NCBI GenBank assembly: GCA_011372845.1
Contig: DSAI01000110.1
Location: 1-7,663 of the forward strand
DNA length: 7,663 nt
From: Actinomycetota bacterium
GTDB lineage: Bacteria; Actinomycetota; Coriobacteriia; Anaerosomatales; Anaerosomataceae
Direction of reading: 5' to 3'
In this document: positions 1 to 7,000 of the stretch, one piece after another
How the letters are laid out: each line of letters opens with the position of its first letter
Position numbering within the stretch: position 1 is the stretch's first letter
The notes under the pieces: generated by a model
What the model saw: only the letters and a program-made list of their open reading frames with translations
Database searches by the model: none
Told to the model about the DNA's origin: nothing
Translations under genes and position numbers: made by a program

Positions 1-6
1 GACTTC

Positions 7-528
7 ATGGACGGCGAGCACCCCTGTCCGGTGTGCGGCGCCACCGATGGCGAACGTCGCGTGTACCCGACCGAGCGCATCAGACGCCTCGATGCGCGGA
101 TACGCCAGTACAACACCGACGGCGACCACGAGATCGTCGTCATCCTGGTGATGGCGCTCCTGGAGGCGGTCCTTGAGGACATCCTCGACCGGATCATGGA
201 CGCGCACGGCGCCGACCTCCCGCTCCGGCGCATGGTGATGGACACCCAACGCGCGATCGGTGTCCGGATCGGCAAACTCTTCCCGGCGCTCGCGGGAGAG
301 GAGTTCGAGGAAGCCGCCGCCGAGCTGGGCTACGGCGACTTCCCGTACCGCTGGCGCCAGCTTCGCGAAGTCCGCAACGCCTTCATCCACGACTCGCCGT
401 TCAACGGAGCCCGGGAGACACTCCAGCCCAGCATGGGCGACGATGCGATGGACCTTCTCGACCAGTCGTACAAGCTGTTCGTGCTACTGAACAACCGGTT
501 CGTAGCTGACGGATTCAGCGAGGGCTGA
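7..528 (+). CDS. HEPN-like small protein with CxxC knuckle (5' end uncertain)
   Basis: The function is not firmly recognised. The protein opens with a CPVCG motif (Cys7 and Cys10 from the ATG at 7), which looks like half of a zinc ribbon. The rest reads as mostly helical. Near the C-terminus is R123-N-A-F-I-H128, matching the RX4-6H motif of the HEPN superfamily, with a polar residue after the Arg as is usual. HEPN domains occur in RNases of toxin-antitoxin and abortive-infection systems and also in non-catalytic binding proteins. No stop codon precedes the ATG in frame (bases 1-6 are open), so the true start may lie upstream, where a second CxxC could complete the zinc site. The stop codon is 4 bp before the hypF start, suggesting co-transcription, although a role in hydrogenase maturation is not implied by the sequence. 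The coding frame is clear from strong third-position G/C bias. The HEPN assignment rests on one motif plus helical character. Confidence 0.65.
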   Translation: MDGEHPCPVCGATDGERRVYPTERIRRLDARIRQYNTDGDHEIVVILVMALLEAVLEDILDRIMDAHGADLPLRRMVMDTQRAIGVRIGKLFPALAGEEFEEAAAELGYGDFPYRWRQLREVRNAFIHDSPFNGARETLQPSMGDDAMDLLDQSYKLFVLLNNRFVADGFSEG

Positions 529-532
529 GACC

Positions 533-3031
533 GTGCGCGCGGTGTCGTTGCACGTCACCGGTGTCGTACAGGGCGTGGGGTTCCGGCCCTTCGTATACAC
601 GCTCGCAACGGACCTCGGCATCCGCGGCTGGGTCAAGAACACCTCGGACGGCGTGTTCGCCCATGCCGAGGGCGAGGATGGGGCGGTGGCCGCGTTCGTC
701 AGCGGTATCCGCGATCAGGCGCCGCCCATGGCGGTGGTGAACACCGTGGAAGCCACGGACGTGCCTCCCGGGGGACATGCGGACTTCGTGATCGTGGGGT
801 CCGAGGCCATCGCCGGCGCCATGACGCTCATCTCGCCCGATATCGCCACCTGTGATGCGTGCGCGGCGGAGATGCGCGACGCGGCGGACCGGCGCTACGG
901 CTATCCCTTCACCAACTGCACCAACTGCGGGCCGCGATTCACAATCATCGAGGACGTGCCGTACGACCGCCCGATGACCACGATGCGCGACTTCCCGCTC
1001 TGCGACGAATGCGCAGCCGAGTACACCGACCCCGGTGACCGGCGCTTCCACGCGCAGCCCAACGCATGCTTCCGGTGCGGGCCGCGGCTGTACCTCAACG
1101 GCGGCGGCTCGGCTGTCCCTGATGCCGAATGGAGCCCGGCGGCGGATGTCGTGCCGCGTCCGCACCGCGATGTCAGCGTGGAACGCGAGCGCGCAGCCGC
1201 GATCATCGCCGACGCCGTACGGCTGCTCCGCGAGGGCGCGATCGTGGCCATCAAGGGCCTGGGCGGCTTCCAGCTGGCGTGCGACGCATGCAACGAGGAT
1301 GCGGTCCTGCGCCTGCGCGAGCGCAAGCACCGCTGGGGCAAGGCGCTCGCCGTGATGGCGCCATCGCTGGAGGCGGCGCGCGAGTACTGCGTGGTCTCTG
1401 CCGAGGAGGAGGCGCTGCTCACGGCGCCCTCGGCGCCCATCGTGCTGCTGGCGCTGCGAGACACGAGCGTTATCGGGGGGTGGGTCAGCGGCGCAGTTCC
1501 GCAGGCGGAGGAGGTGCCGAGGACGCCTGAGGCGTCCGCAGGCGCCGAGGGCCCCCGCCGAGGACTGTCTGAACACGCGACCCACCCCCCGATGACGCTC
1601 GCCCGCTCCCTCGCCCCCGGCTTGCGCGAGCTCGGCGTGATGCTGCCGTACACCCCGCTCCACCACCTGCTCCTCGACGCGTTCGGCGGACCGCTCGTGA
1701 TGACCTCGGGCAACCTGAGCGACGAACCGATCGCCACGGGGAACGCCGAGGCACTGGAGCGACTCGGCGGGATCGCCGACGCGTTCCTGCTGCATGATCG
1801 CGACATCTACTCGCGGTACGACGACTCCGTGGAGCGGCACACCCTCGACGTGGGCGTGGAGCACATCAGGCGCGCCCGTGGCCGCGCCCCCTTCCCGCTC
1901 AGGACTCCGTTCACGAGCGAGGTGGACATACTCGCCGCCGGGCCTGAGCAGAAGAACACGTTCTGTCTGCTCACCGGAGCGCACGCGTTCGTGTCGCAGC
2001 ACATCGGCGACATGGAGAACGCCGAGACGCTCGCGAGCTACGAGCGCACGATAGCGCTCTACGAGCGGCTGTTCCGGGTGCGCCCGGAGGTGGTGGCCTA
2101 CGACCTGCACCCCGAGTACCTCTCCACCAAGCACGCGCTCTCCCTCGGCCTGCCCGCGATCGGCGTGCAGCACCATCACGCGCACATCGCCAGCGTGACG
2201 GCCGAGCACGGCGTTGCGGAGCGGGTGCTCGGCGTAGCGCTCGACGGTACCGGCTACGGCACGGACGGCACCATCTGGGGCGGCGAATGGCTGGCCGCCG
2301 ACTGGGCCGGGTTCGACCGCGTGGCGCACCTGCGCATGCTGCCTCTGCCGGGCGGCGCCGCCGCGATCCGGCGTCCCGCGCGCATGCCACTCGGCGCGCT
2401 TGCCGAATGCGGACTGCTCGACCACCCGGGAGCCGCGCCGCTGCGCGGACGTCTGGCCGAGGGCGAGGAGCAGACCATCCTCGCGATGATCTCGCACGGT
2501 CTCAACACCCCGCTCACGAGCTCGATGGGGCGCCTGTTCGACGCTGTGGCTGCGCTTGCGGGCGTTCGCGACGACGCCCTCTACGAGGGGCAGGCGGCCA
2601 TCGAGCTGGAGGCGCTCGCCGACCCTGCCGCGCGCGGCGCGTACGCGTTCGGTCTACTCGAGGAGCCGGGCGGCGCGCTCATGGTGGACAGCGCTCCGGT
2701 GCTTGCGGCCGTTCTGGACGACGTTGCCGCGGGCGTGGGAGCGCCGGCGATCTCGATGCGGTTCCACCGGGCGGTGGTGTCGGCGGTCGTGGCAGTGTGC
2801 GCCCGCCTTGCGCCGGACCTCGGGGTGAGCCACGTCGCGCTAGCGGGCGGGGTCTTCATGAACCGCCTGGTGGTACGCGGCTGCGTGCTCGGCCTCCGCG
2901 AAGCGGGACTCGAGCCGCTCGTCCACCGCGACCTGCCCGCCAACGACGGCGGCGTCTCCTTCGGCCAGGCCGTCGTGGCATGGGCCAAGATGATCGGCTT
3001 CGGAAAGGATCACGGCGCCGGATACTCCTGA
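533..3031 (+). CDS. hypF: Carbamoyltransferase HypF ([NiFe]-hydrogenase maturation)
   Basis: HypF uses carbamoyl phosphate and ATP to carbamoylate the C-terminal Cys of HypE, the first step in making the CN ligands of the [NiFe]-hydrogenase iron, in the cytoplasm. All family modules are visible: an acylphosphatase domain (about residues 4-90, GVVQGVGFRPF with catalytic R18); a zinc-finger region with four CX2C pairs (C107/C110, C129/C132, C157/C160, C179/C182); a YrdC-like domain (about 205-430, KGLGGFQL at 241-248, TSGN at 391-394); and a Kae1-like C-terminal domain (HHHAH at 547-551, DGTGYGTDG at 571-579, GGVFMN at 772-777). The GTG start is chosen because the acylphosphatase strand begins immediately and a GAGGG lies about 8 bp upstream. 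At 832 aa it is longer than the usual ~750-790; about 45 residues (310-356) are encoded by a palindromic insertion inside the YrdC-like domain. The frame stays open throughout. No other hyp gene is in the window. Confidence 0.96.
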   Translation: MRAVSLHVTGVVQGVGFRPFVYTLATDLGIRGWVKNTSDGVFAHAEGEDGAVAAFVSGIRDQAPPMAVVNTVEATDVPPGGHADFVIVGSEAIAGAMTLISPDIATCDACAAEMRDAADRRYGYPFTNCTNCGPRFTIIEDVPYDRPMTTMRDFPLCDECAAEYTDPGDRRFHAQPNACFRCGPRLYLNGGGSAVPDAEWSPAADVVPRPHRDVSVERERAAAIIADAVRLLREGAIVAIKGLGGFQLACDACNEDAVLRLRERKHRWGKALAVMAPSLEAAREYCVVSAEEEALLTAPSAPIVLLALRDTSVIGGWVSGAVPQAEEVPRTPEASAGAEGPRRGLSEHATHPPMTLARSLAPGLRELGVMLPYTPLHHLLLDAFGGPLVMTSGNLSDEPIATGNAEALERLGGIADAFLLHDRDIYSRYDDSVERHTLDVGVEHIRRARGRAPFPLRTPFTSEVDILAAGPEQKNTFCLLTGAHAFVSQHIGDMENAETLASYERTIALYERLFRVRPEVVAYDLHPEYLSTKHALSLGLPAIGVQHHHAHIASVTAEHGVAERVLGVALDGTGYGTDGTIWGGEWLAADWAGFDRVAHLRMLPLPGGAAAIRRPARMPLGALAECGLLDHPGAAPLRGRLAEGEEQTILAMISHGLNTPLTSSMGRLFDAVAALAGVRDDALYEGQAAIELEALADPAARGAYAFGLLEEPGGALMVDSAPVLAAVLDDVAAGVGAPAISMRFHRAVVSAVVAVCARLAPDLGVSHVALAGGVFMNRLVVRGCVLGLREAGLEPLVHRDLPANDGGVSFGQAVVAWAKMIGFGKDHGAGYS
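1465..1600. repeat. Palindromic (MITE-like) element inserted in frame in hypF
   Basis: The terminal arms 1465-1486 and 1579-1600 are inverted repeats matching at 21 of 22 positions; the core is ATCGGGGGGTGGGTC against GACCCACCCCCCGAT. Near the middle is a perfect 7-bp hairpin, GGACGCC-TGA-GGCGTCC (1521-1537). The element lies exactly where HypF proteins normally pass from the PIVLL strand to the LAPGL-ELGVMLPYTPLHHLL segment, and it encodes a low-complexity stretch of about 45 residues rich in Ala, Gly, Pro and Glu with no counterpart in ordinary HypF. The reading frame is kept. The element carries no transposase and fits a non-autonomous palindromic element or a REP/RPE-like repeat. No second copy is seen in this window, so its mobility is inference. 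A clear target-site duplication was not identified. Confidence 0.75.
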
Positions 3032-3226
3032 TTGACTCGGGCGAGCATCTCGCTGAGGCGCGACGTGTCTTGCCGCTTCCCCTAAGATCATCAACTGATA
3101 CAACACTGCGTCGTGGAGAGGCTTGCTCTCGTCCATCAAGTCGCCGTCGCTGACACCCAACGAGAACGCCATCACCCGCTCGCACGCCAGCACCATGTCT
3201 TCAAGGTGGACGTCAGGATCACGCAT
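3032..3226 (-). pseudogene. Truncated HepT-like HEPN toxin remnant
   Basis: Reading from the ATG at 3226 on the minus strand, the first ~56 residues (MRDPDVHLED..., LHDAVLYQLMILGEAARHV) match the N-terminal half of HepT-type HEPN toxins (old name DUF86), RNases paired with MntA nucleotidyltransferase antitoxins. After about position 3057 family similarity stops. The frame stays open into the antisense strand of hypF (to 2840), but that part is a GC-rich shadow of hypF, not HEPN sequence. The segment that should carry the catalytic RX4-6H and the AMP-accepting Tyr is missing. The ATG overlaps the end of the upstream antitoxin gene by 8 bp (ATGCGTGA), the usual TA coupling, with GAGG 6 bp before the start. 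The gene therefore looks like a 3'-truncated toxin. A 128-aa chimeric product could still be made, but it would lack the known active site. Confidence 0.75.
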
Positions 3227-3782
3227 GCCAGACCTCGACCCTCTCCCGCTCTACATGCGGATGCACTCGCGGCCGTAGGGCTTTGAAGCTTCCCGCGTCA
3301 GCCCTTCTGCCCAAGATCGCAGAGAGCCACTCCTCCGAGCCGAACACCGTCTCAAGAGTCGGCTCGGCCACCTCCACGATGAGGTCCACATCGCTCTCCG
3401 GCGTCTGCTCACCACCCGCGAACGAGCCGAAGACATCGATTCTCGTCACGCCGAAACGTTCGTGGAGCTCGTGCGCATGCGCCTGGATTCGCGCGATTAC
3501 CTCACCGAGATCGCGCACCGGAGTCGCTCCTGCGTGCCGATGGATCACGGCGGTACCGCAGGCCGCGGGTGCCTCGGCAGCCAGAAGCGGCGCCTCCCCT
3601 ACGCCAAGCGCGTCGGCAACGAGCGAGAGCCGCTTCAGCGAGACGCACCCGTAGCGCTCCTTCTCCCAGCGCGCGATCTGCTGCTGATGCACACCCACCA
3701 GTTCGGCCAACTCACGCTGTGAGAGCCCCTGGGCGATGCGGGCGGTGATGAGCTGCGAGCCGATGTCCGATAGCGATGCCAT
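3219..3782 (-). CDS. XRE-family HTH / MNT nucleotidyltransferase fusion (MntA-like antitoxin)
   Basis: This 187-aa protein has two parts. Residues about 8-65 are a Cro/C1-type helix-turn-helix (ARIAQGLSQRELAELVGVHQQQIARWEKE). Residues about 90-187 are a minimal nucleotidyltransferase with the GSX10DXD signature (G119-S120, D131, D133) and a likely third carboxylate at D162. MntA antitoxins of this family transfer AMP to a Tyr of the partner HepT HEPN toxin and so silence it. The HTH fusion suggests that the protein also represses its own promoter. The ATG at 3782 begins immediately before the HTH; no good Shine-Dalgarno is visible. The stop overlaps the start of the toxin remnant, confirming the two-gene arrangement. 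Because the toxin is truncated, the protein is now probably an orphan antitoxin, or a regulator kept for another purpose. Family assignment is strong; the present role is inference. Confidence 0.88.
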   Translation of the reverse strand: MASLSDIGSQLITARIAQGLSQRELAELVGVHQQQIARWEKERYGCVSLKRLSLVADALGVGEAPLLAAEAPAACGTAVIHRHAGATPVRDLGEVIARIQAHAHELHERFGVTRIDVFGSFAGGEQTPESDVDLIVEVAEPTLETVFGSEEWLSAILGRRADAGSFKALRPRVHPHVERERVEVWHA

Positions 3783-3800
3783 GCAGACGGATTACATCTA

Positions 3801-3822
3801 TTTCGATGTTCTTACAACGAAA
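3801..3822. promoter_or_regulatory. Candidate operator upstream of the HTH-MNT gene
   Basis: A small interrupted inverted repeat, TTTCG...CGAAA (3801-3805 and 3818-3822), lies about 20-40 bp upstream of the ATG of the XRE-MNT gene, in a local AT-rich patch where its promoter should be. XRE-type antitoxins commonly bind such repeats to autoregulate. The half-sites are only 5 bp and no clear promoter hexamers could be fixed, so this is tentative. Confidence 0.25.
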
Positions 3823-3864
3823 TCATTGTCTCCACCTGGTCAACGACGCCAGCGAGCTGTGCCG

Positions 3865-3894
3865 ATGGCAGATGTCAGCTTGGTGGAGTACAAT
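3865..3894 (+). promoter_or_regulatory. Candidate sigma-70-type promoter for tracrRNA
   Basis: ATGGCA (3865-3870, 4 of 6 to the -35 consensus) and TACAAT (3889-3894, 5 of 6 to the -10 consensus) are separated by 18 bp. Transcription would start near 3901, just before the anti-repeat region and terminator of the predicted tracrRNA. A weaker -10-like TACCAT at 3924-3929 could start a shorter form lacking the left arm of the inverted repeat. Confidence 0.45.
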
Positions 3895-3896
3895 TC

Positions 3897-3973
3897 GCCA
3901 TACGCTCGTTTATCCCAAGTGCGTACCATTTCGGAGTGTGGCGGGCTTGCTAGGATAAGCGAAAGCGTAAGGC
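3897..3973. repeat. Long imperfect inverted repeat at the 5' end of the tracrRNA
   Basis: The left arm 3897-3919 pairs with the right arm 3946-3973. The paired blocks are GCC/GGC, then an A-A mismatch, TACGCT/AGCGTA, a 2-nt AA bulge on the right, CGTTTATCC/GGATAAGCG (one G-U), a 3-nt CTA bulge on the right, and CAAG/CTTG. The loop is 26 nt and can pair a little further. Together this gives about 22 base pairs. The shape, a lower stem, then a bulge on the anti-repeat side, then an upper stem, resembles a crRNA-repeat:tracrRNA duplex formed within one molecule. Confidence 0.75.
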
Positions 3974-4010
3974 TCCGCCCCGTCGGCTTCTGTCGGCGGG
4001 GCGTCCTTTA
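3901..4010 (+). ncRNA. Probable tracrRNA of the type II-C CRISPR locus
   Basis: tracrRNA pairs with crRNA repeats and loads them on Cas9. This call rests on position (between cas9 and the divergent gene, same strand as cas9), on a promoter-like element just upstream, and on a strong GC-rich terminator hairpin ending the segment. It also rests on an anti-repeat candidate (about 3930-3961, ending CTAGGATAAGCG) followed by a short nexus-like stretch (AAAGCGTAAGGCTCC). The order anti-repeat, AAGGCT-like nexus, terminator is that of known tracrRNAs. No CRISPR array is in the window, so the anti-repeat could not be matched to a repeat. The predicted repeat would begin approximately GCTTATCCTAGCAAGCC. 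The 5' end is uncertain: a long form from about 3901 includes the self-pairing arm, and a short form from about 3935 would not. No plausible protein-coding gene covers this stretch. Confidence 0.65.
3976..4009 (+). terminator. Intrinsic terminator of the tracrRNA
   Basis: Bases 3976-3987 pair with 3992-4003 to form a 12-bp stem (two G-U pairs) closed by the 4-nt loop TTCT, followed by TCCTTT. The GC-rich stem is probably both the 3' structural hairpin of the tracrRNA and its terminator. The T-tract is short, so some read-through toward cas9 is possible. Confidence 0.85.
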
Positions 4011-4093
4011 TCCCCAAACACTCTCAAGATTTGTTTATGTCAGCCCCTTGATGCACTCTAGCCAGGGAGACGTCCGCTGACTTGGGGGTAATC
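4010..4093 (+). promoter_or_regulatory. cas9 leader with ribosome-binding site
   Basis: This is the non-coding space between the tracrRNA terminator and cas9. GGGGG at 4084-4088, 5 nt before the ATG at 4094, is the likely Shine-Dalgarno and decides that start. No convincing promoter hexamers were found here, so cas9 may rely on a non-consensus promoter or on read-through of the tracrRNA terminator. Six bases, CCCCAA (4012-4017), could pair with TTGGGG over the ribosome-binding site (4082-4087). That pairing is short and may be chance. Confidence 0.45.
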
Positions 4094-7000
4094 ATGGGTC
4101 TTCACGTGGGTCTGGACATCGGCATCGCGTCCGTTGGGTGGGCGGTACTCGACCCTGATGAGCACCGCATCGTGGATCTGGGAGTTCGCACATTCCAGAA
4201 AGCGGAGAACCCGAAGGACGGATCGTCGCTCGCACTACCTCGCCGTCTCGCCCGCTCATCACGCCGACGCCTTAGCAGAAGGCGTGCACGGATGAGCGAC
4301 TTCCGTGACTTCCTGGCAGAGTCCGGGATCGTTGCATCTGATCAACTGGAGATTACGTTCATCCCTGCTCCTGATGAACCGACGCCCTATCAGCTGCGAT
4401 ACGAGGGCCTGGATCGCCAGTTGTCGGCGCGCGAATGGGCTCGTGTCCTCAGCCAGCTGTGCAAGAGGCGTGGATACAAGTCGATGAAGCTCGCGGTGGA
4501 TTCGTCTGGGAAGAACGATGACGAAGGCCGAGTGAAGTCAGCGATTGCCGAGAACGCCGCCCGAATGACCGAGCGAGGATACCGCACGTTCGGCGAGATG
4601 CTGTGGCTCGACGAGCGATTCAAGGAGTCGCGCCGTAACCGAGGCGACTATAAGGGAGTCGCCTCACGCAACCAGATCATCGAAGAAATCCGCCTGCTGT
4701 TCGAGGCACAGCGCAGTCACGGCAACCCCTTCGCGGCAGCTTCGCTTGAGGACCGCTATCTCGAGATCCTGCAGCAACAGCAGGTCATCCTTGAGGGCGA
4801 CGCGATTCGCGCGAAGGTTGGCAAGTGCAGCATCGATCGCGTCAACCCTCGGATCCCTGCGGCTTGCCCAACCTTCGAGCGATTTCGGCTCGTTGATAAG
4901 CTCCATAACGTGCGCTACACGCTTCCTGGAGCGGGAACGCGAGTGCCGCTCGACAAGGACCAGCGTGACCTCGTCATCGAGAAGGCTCTCGGCAGAACAG
5001 CGAAGCTTACCTACGCAGATGTACGCAAGATTTGCGCGCTTCCAGAACAAGCACGGTTCGTCGGCGTGCGCTACGGCTCAGATGCCACGGACGTAAGCGC
5101 TGAGGGGAAGGAAAGGATTCCTCTCCCGAGAGCGTGGCATGACATACGGCGTGCGCTATCAGACCTACCAGCTGACACCTGGGAGAACCTCAGCGGCGAT
5201 ATTGATCGTCTCGACGACATCGCGGAGGTTCTCACGTACTACAAGTACGAGGAGTCGGTAATCAGGGAGTTGCGCAGTCTAGGCCTTTCTGATGAGGTTG
5301 CGTGCGCCCTATCGGGACTACGGTTCTCTGGTCACGGACATCTCTCACGACAGACACTGCGATCGATACTGCCTTTCATGGAGGAAGGTCTCCCCTACTC
5401 TGAGGCCTGTGCAGCAGCTGGCTTCCACCACTCTCAACGCGTGCACGGCGAGAGGCAGGAGAAGCTGCCGCCCATCCCGGTCGAGGACGTCCGGAACCCG
5501 GTGGTACTACGAGCACTGGCGCAGACGCGCAAGGTTCTGAACGCAATCATCCGCGAGTTCGGGTCGATCGAGGAGCTCCACATCGAGTTCGGCCGCGATG
5601 TCGCACGATCGCATGAAGACCGCAGGAAGATCGAGAAAGCGCAGAAAGAGAACCGTGCCCGGAATGAATCGGTGCTTGAGGACATAGAGAAGGAATTCGG
5701 GATTACAAGCCCCCGGCCTCTCGACATCGTCAAGTACAAGTTGTGGAAGGAACAACTGCACAGCTGCGTCTACAGCGGAGACTACATTGACCCGGCACGG
5801 ATGCTGTCAGGGGAGCCGGGCATCGCCGAGGTCGACCATATCCTGCCGCACTCACGGTCCTTTGATGACGGCTTCATGAACAAGGTACTCGCGACGACTA
5901 CCGAGAACAGAAGGAAGAGGGAGCGTACTCCCTATGAGTACCTCGGCGGCGACCCGCAGCGCTGGCACGAGTTTGAGGAGCGCGTACTCTCCATGCACCT
6001 GCCTCGCCCAAAACGAGAACGGCTTCTGAGGGCTGACTTCGACGAGAGGGCGTCAGAGGAGTTCCGTGAGCGCAACCTGAACGACACGCGATACATCGCA
6101 CGCCAATTCAAGTCGTTCGTCGAGGAGAACCTCATCTTCGTGGGAGACAGGAAGGCGCCCGTGGTCACTGTCAACGGCCGAGCCACGGCCTATCTCCGCA
6201 CCGCTTGGCGGCTGCAGAAGGTTCGCGCAGATGGCGACCTCCATCACGCGCTGGATGCGGCGGTGATCGCCGCCACGAACAGGAGCATGATCCAGCAAGT
6301 CAGCCGGTTCTTCTCAGTGCGCCCGCTGAGAAACCCTCACGGTGAGTACATTGATGCCGCCACGGGAGAGATCGTTCCAGCGAAACATGTCCCGGAGCCA
6401 TGGGAGGGATTCGCAGGCGAATTGCGAGAACGAATGGGCGCGCGCTGGGGCACAGACCCCTTCGGGGAGCTTCAGCACATCGATAGGGAGGCCCCACGAC
6501 CGATTCTTGTGAGCAGGATGCCGAGTCGGGCCGTTCGAGGCGAGATCCACAAAGAGACCGTGCGTCGTATCGAGGGACTGGATGAGAAGGGGCTGATTCG
6601 CACAAGCAAGCGTGTCCGCATCGAAGACCTCACGCCGAGGATGCTCGACAACATGGTCGGTCGCACGCGGGATAGAGAACTGCATGAAGCGCTTGCTGAA
6701 CGACTTGCCGCGTTCGGCGGTGATGGCAAGAAGGCCTTCGCTGAACCATTCTACAAGCCTAGCAAGCCGGGGCGTAAGGCGCCGCGCGTCAGAGCTGTGC
6801 GAGTGTACGACTCGCCATCGAGCGGCGGAACCGAGGTACGCGGAGGACTCGCGGACAACAGCACTATGGCGCGAACCGATGTGTTCGAGCGCGACGGGAG
6901 GTTCTACTTGGTGCCCGTGTACCTCAAGGACACAATCAAGGACGAACTCCCGATGCGTGCGATTGTACAGGGCAAACCTGAGTCTGAATGGCGCGAAATC

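Noticed and set aside
515..2497. Long open frame of 660 codons on the minus strand
   Set aside because: It is antisense to hypF, has an Arg/His/Gly-rich composition typical of shadows in high-GC genes, and shows no recognisable domain.
2840..3052. Continuation of the HEPN toxin frame into hypF
   Set aside because: Similarity to HepT stops near 3057. The rest is the reverse strand of conserved hypF codons and lacks the RX4-6H motif.
3736..4080. Open frame of 114 codons on the plus strand upstream of cas9
   Set aside because: It overlaps the start of the HTH-MNT gene on the other strand and runs through the tracrRNA terminator hairpin. Its product resembles no family.
4082..4093. TTG at 4082 as the cas9 start
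   Set aside because: The nearest Shine-Dalgarno (AGGGAG at 4064-4069) is 12 nt away, while ATG 4094 has GGGGG at 5 nt and gives the normal N-terminus for Cas9.
3783..4093. CRISPR array or degenerate repeat-spacer units upstream of cas9
   Set aside because: No direct repeats of about 30-37 bp occur here. The only repeated structure is the inverted pair assigned to the tracrRNA.
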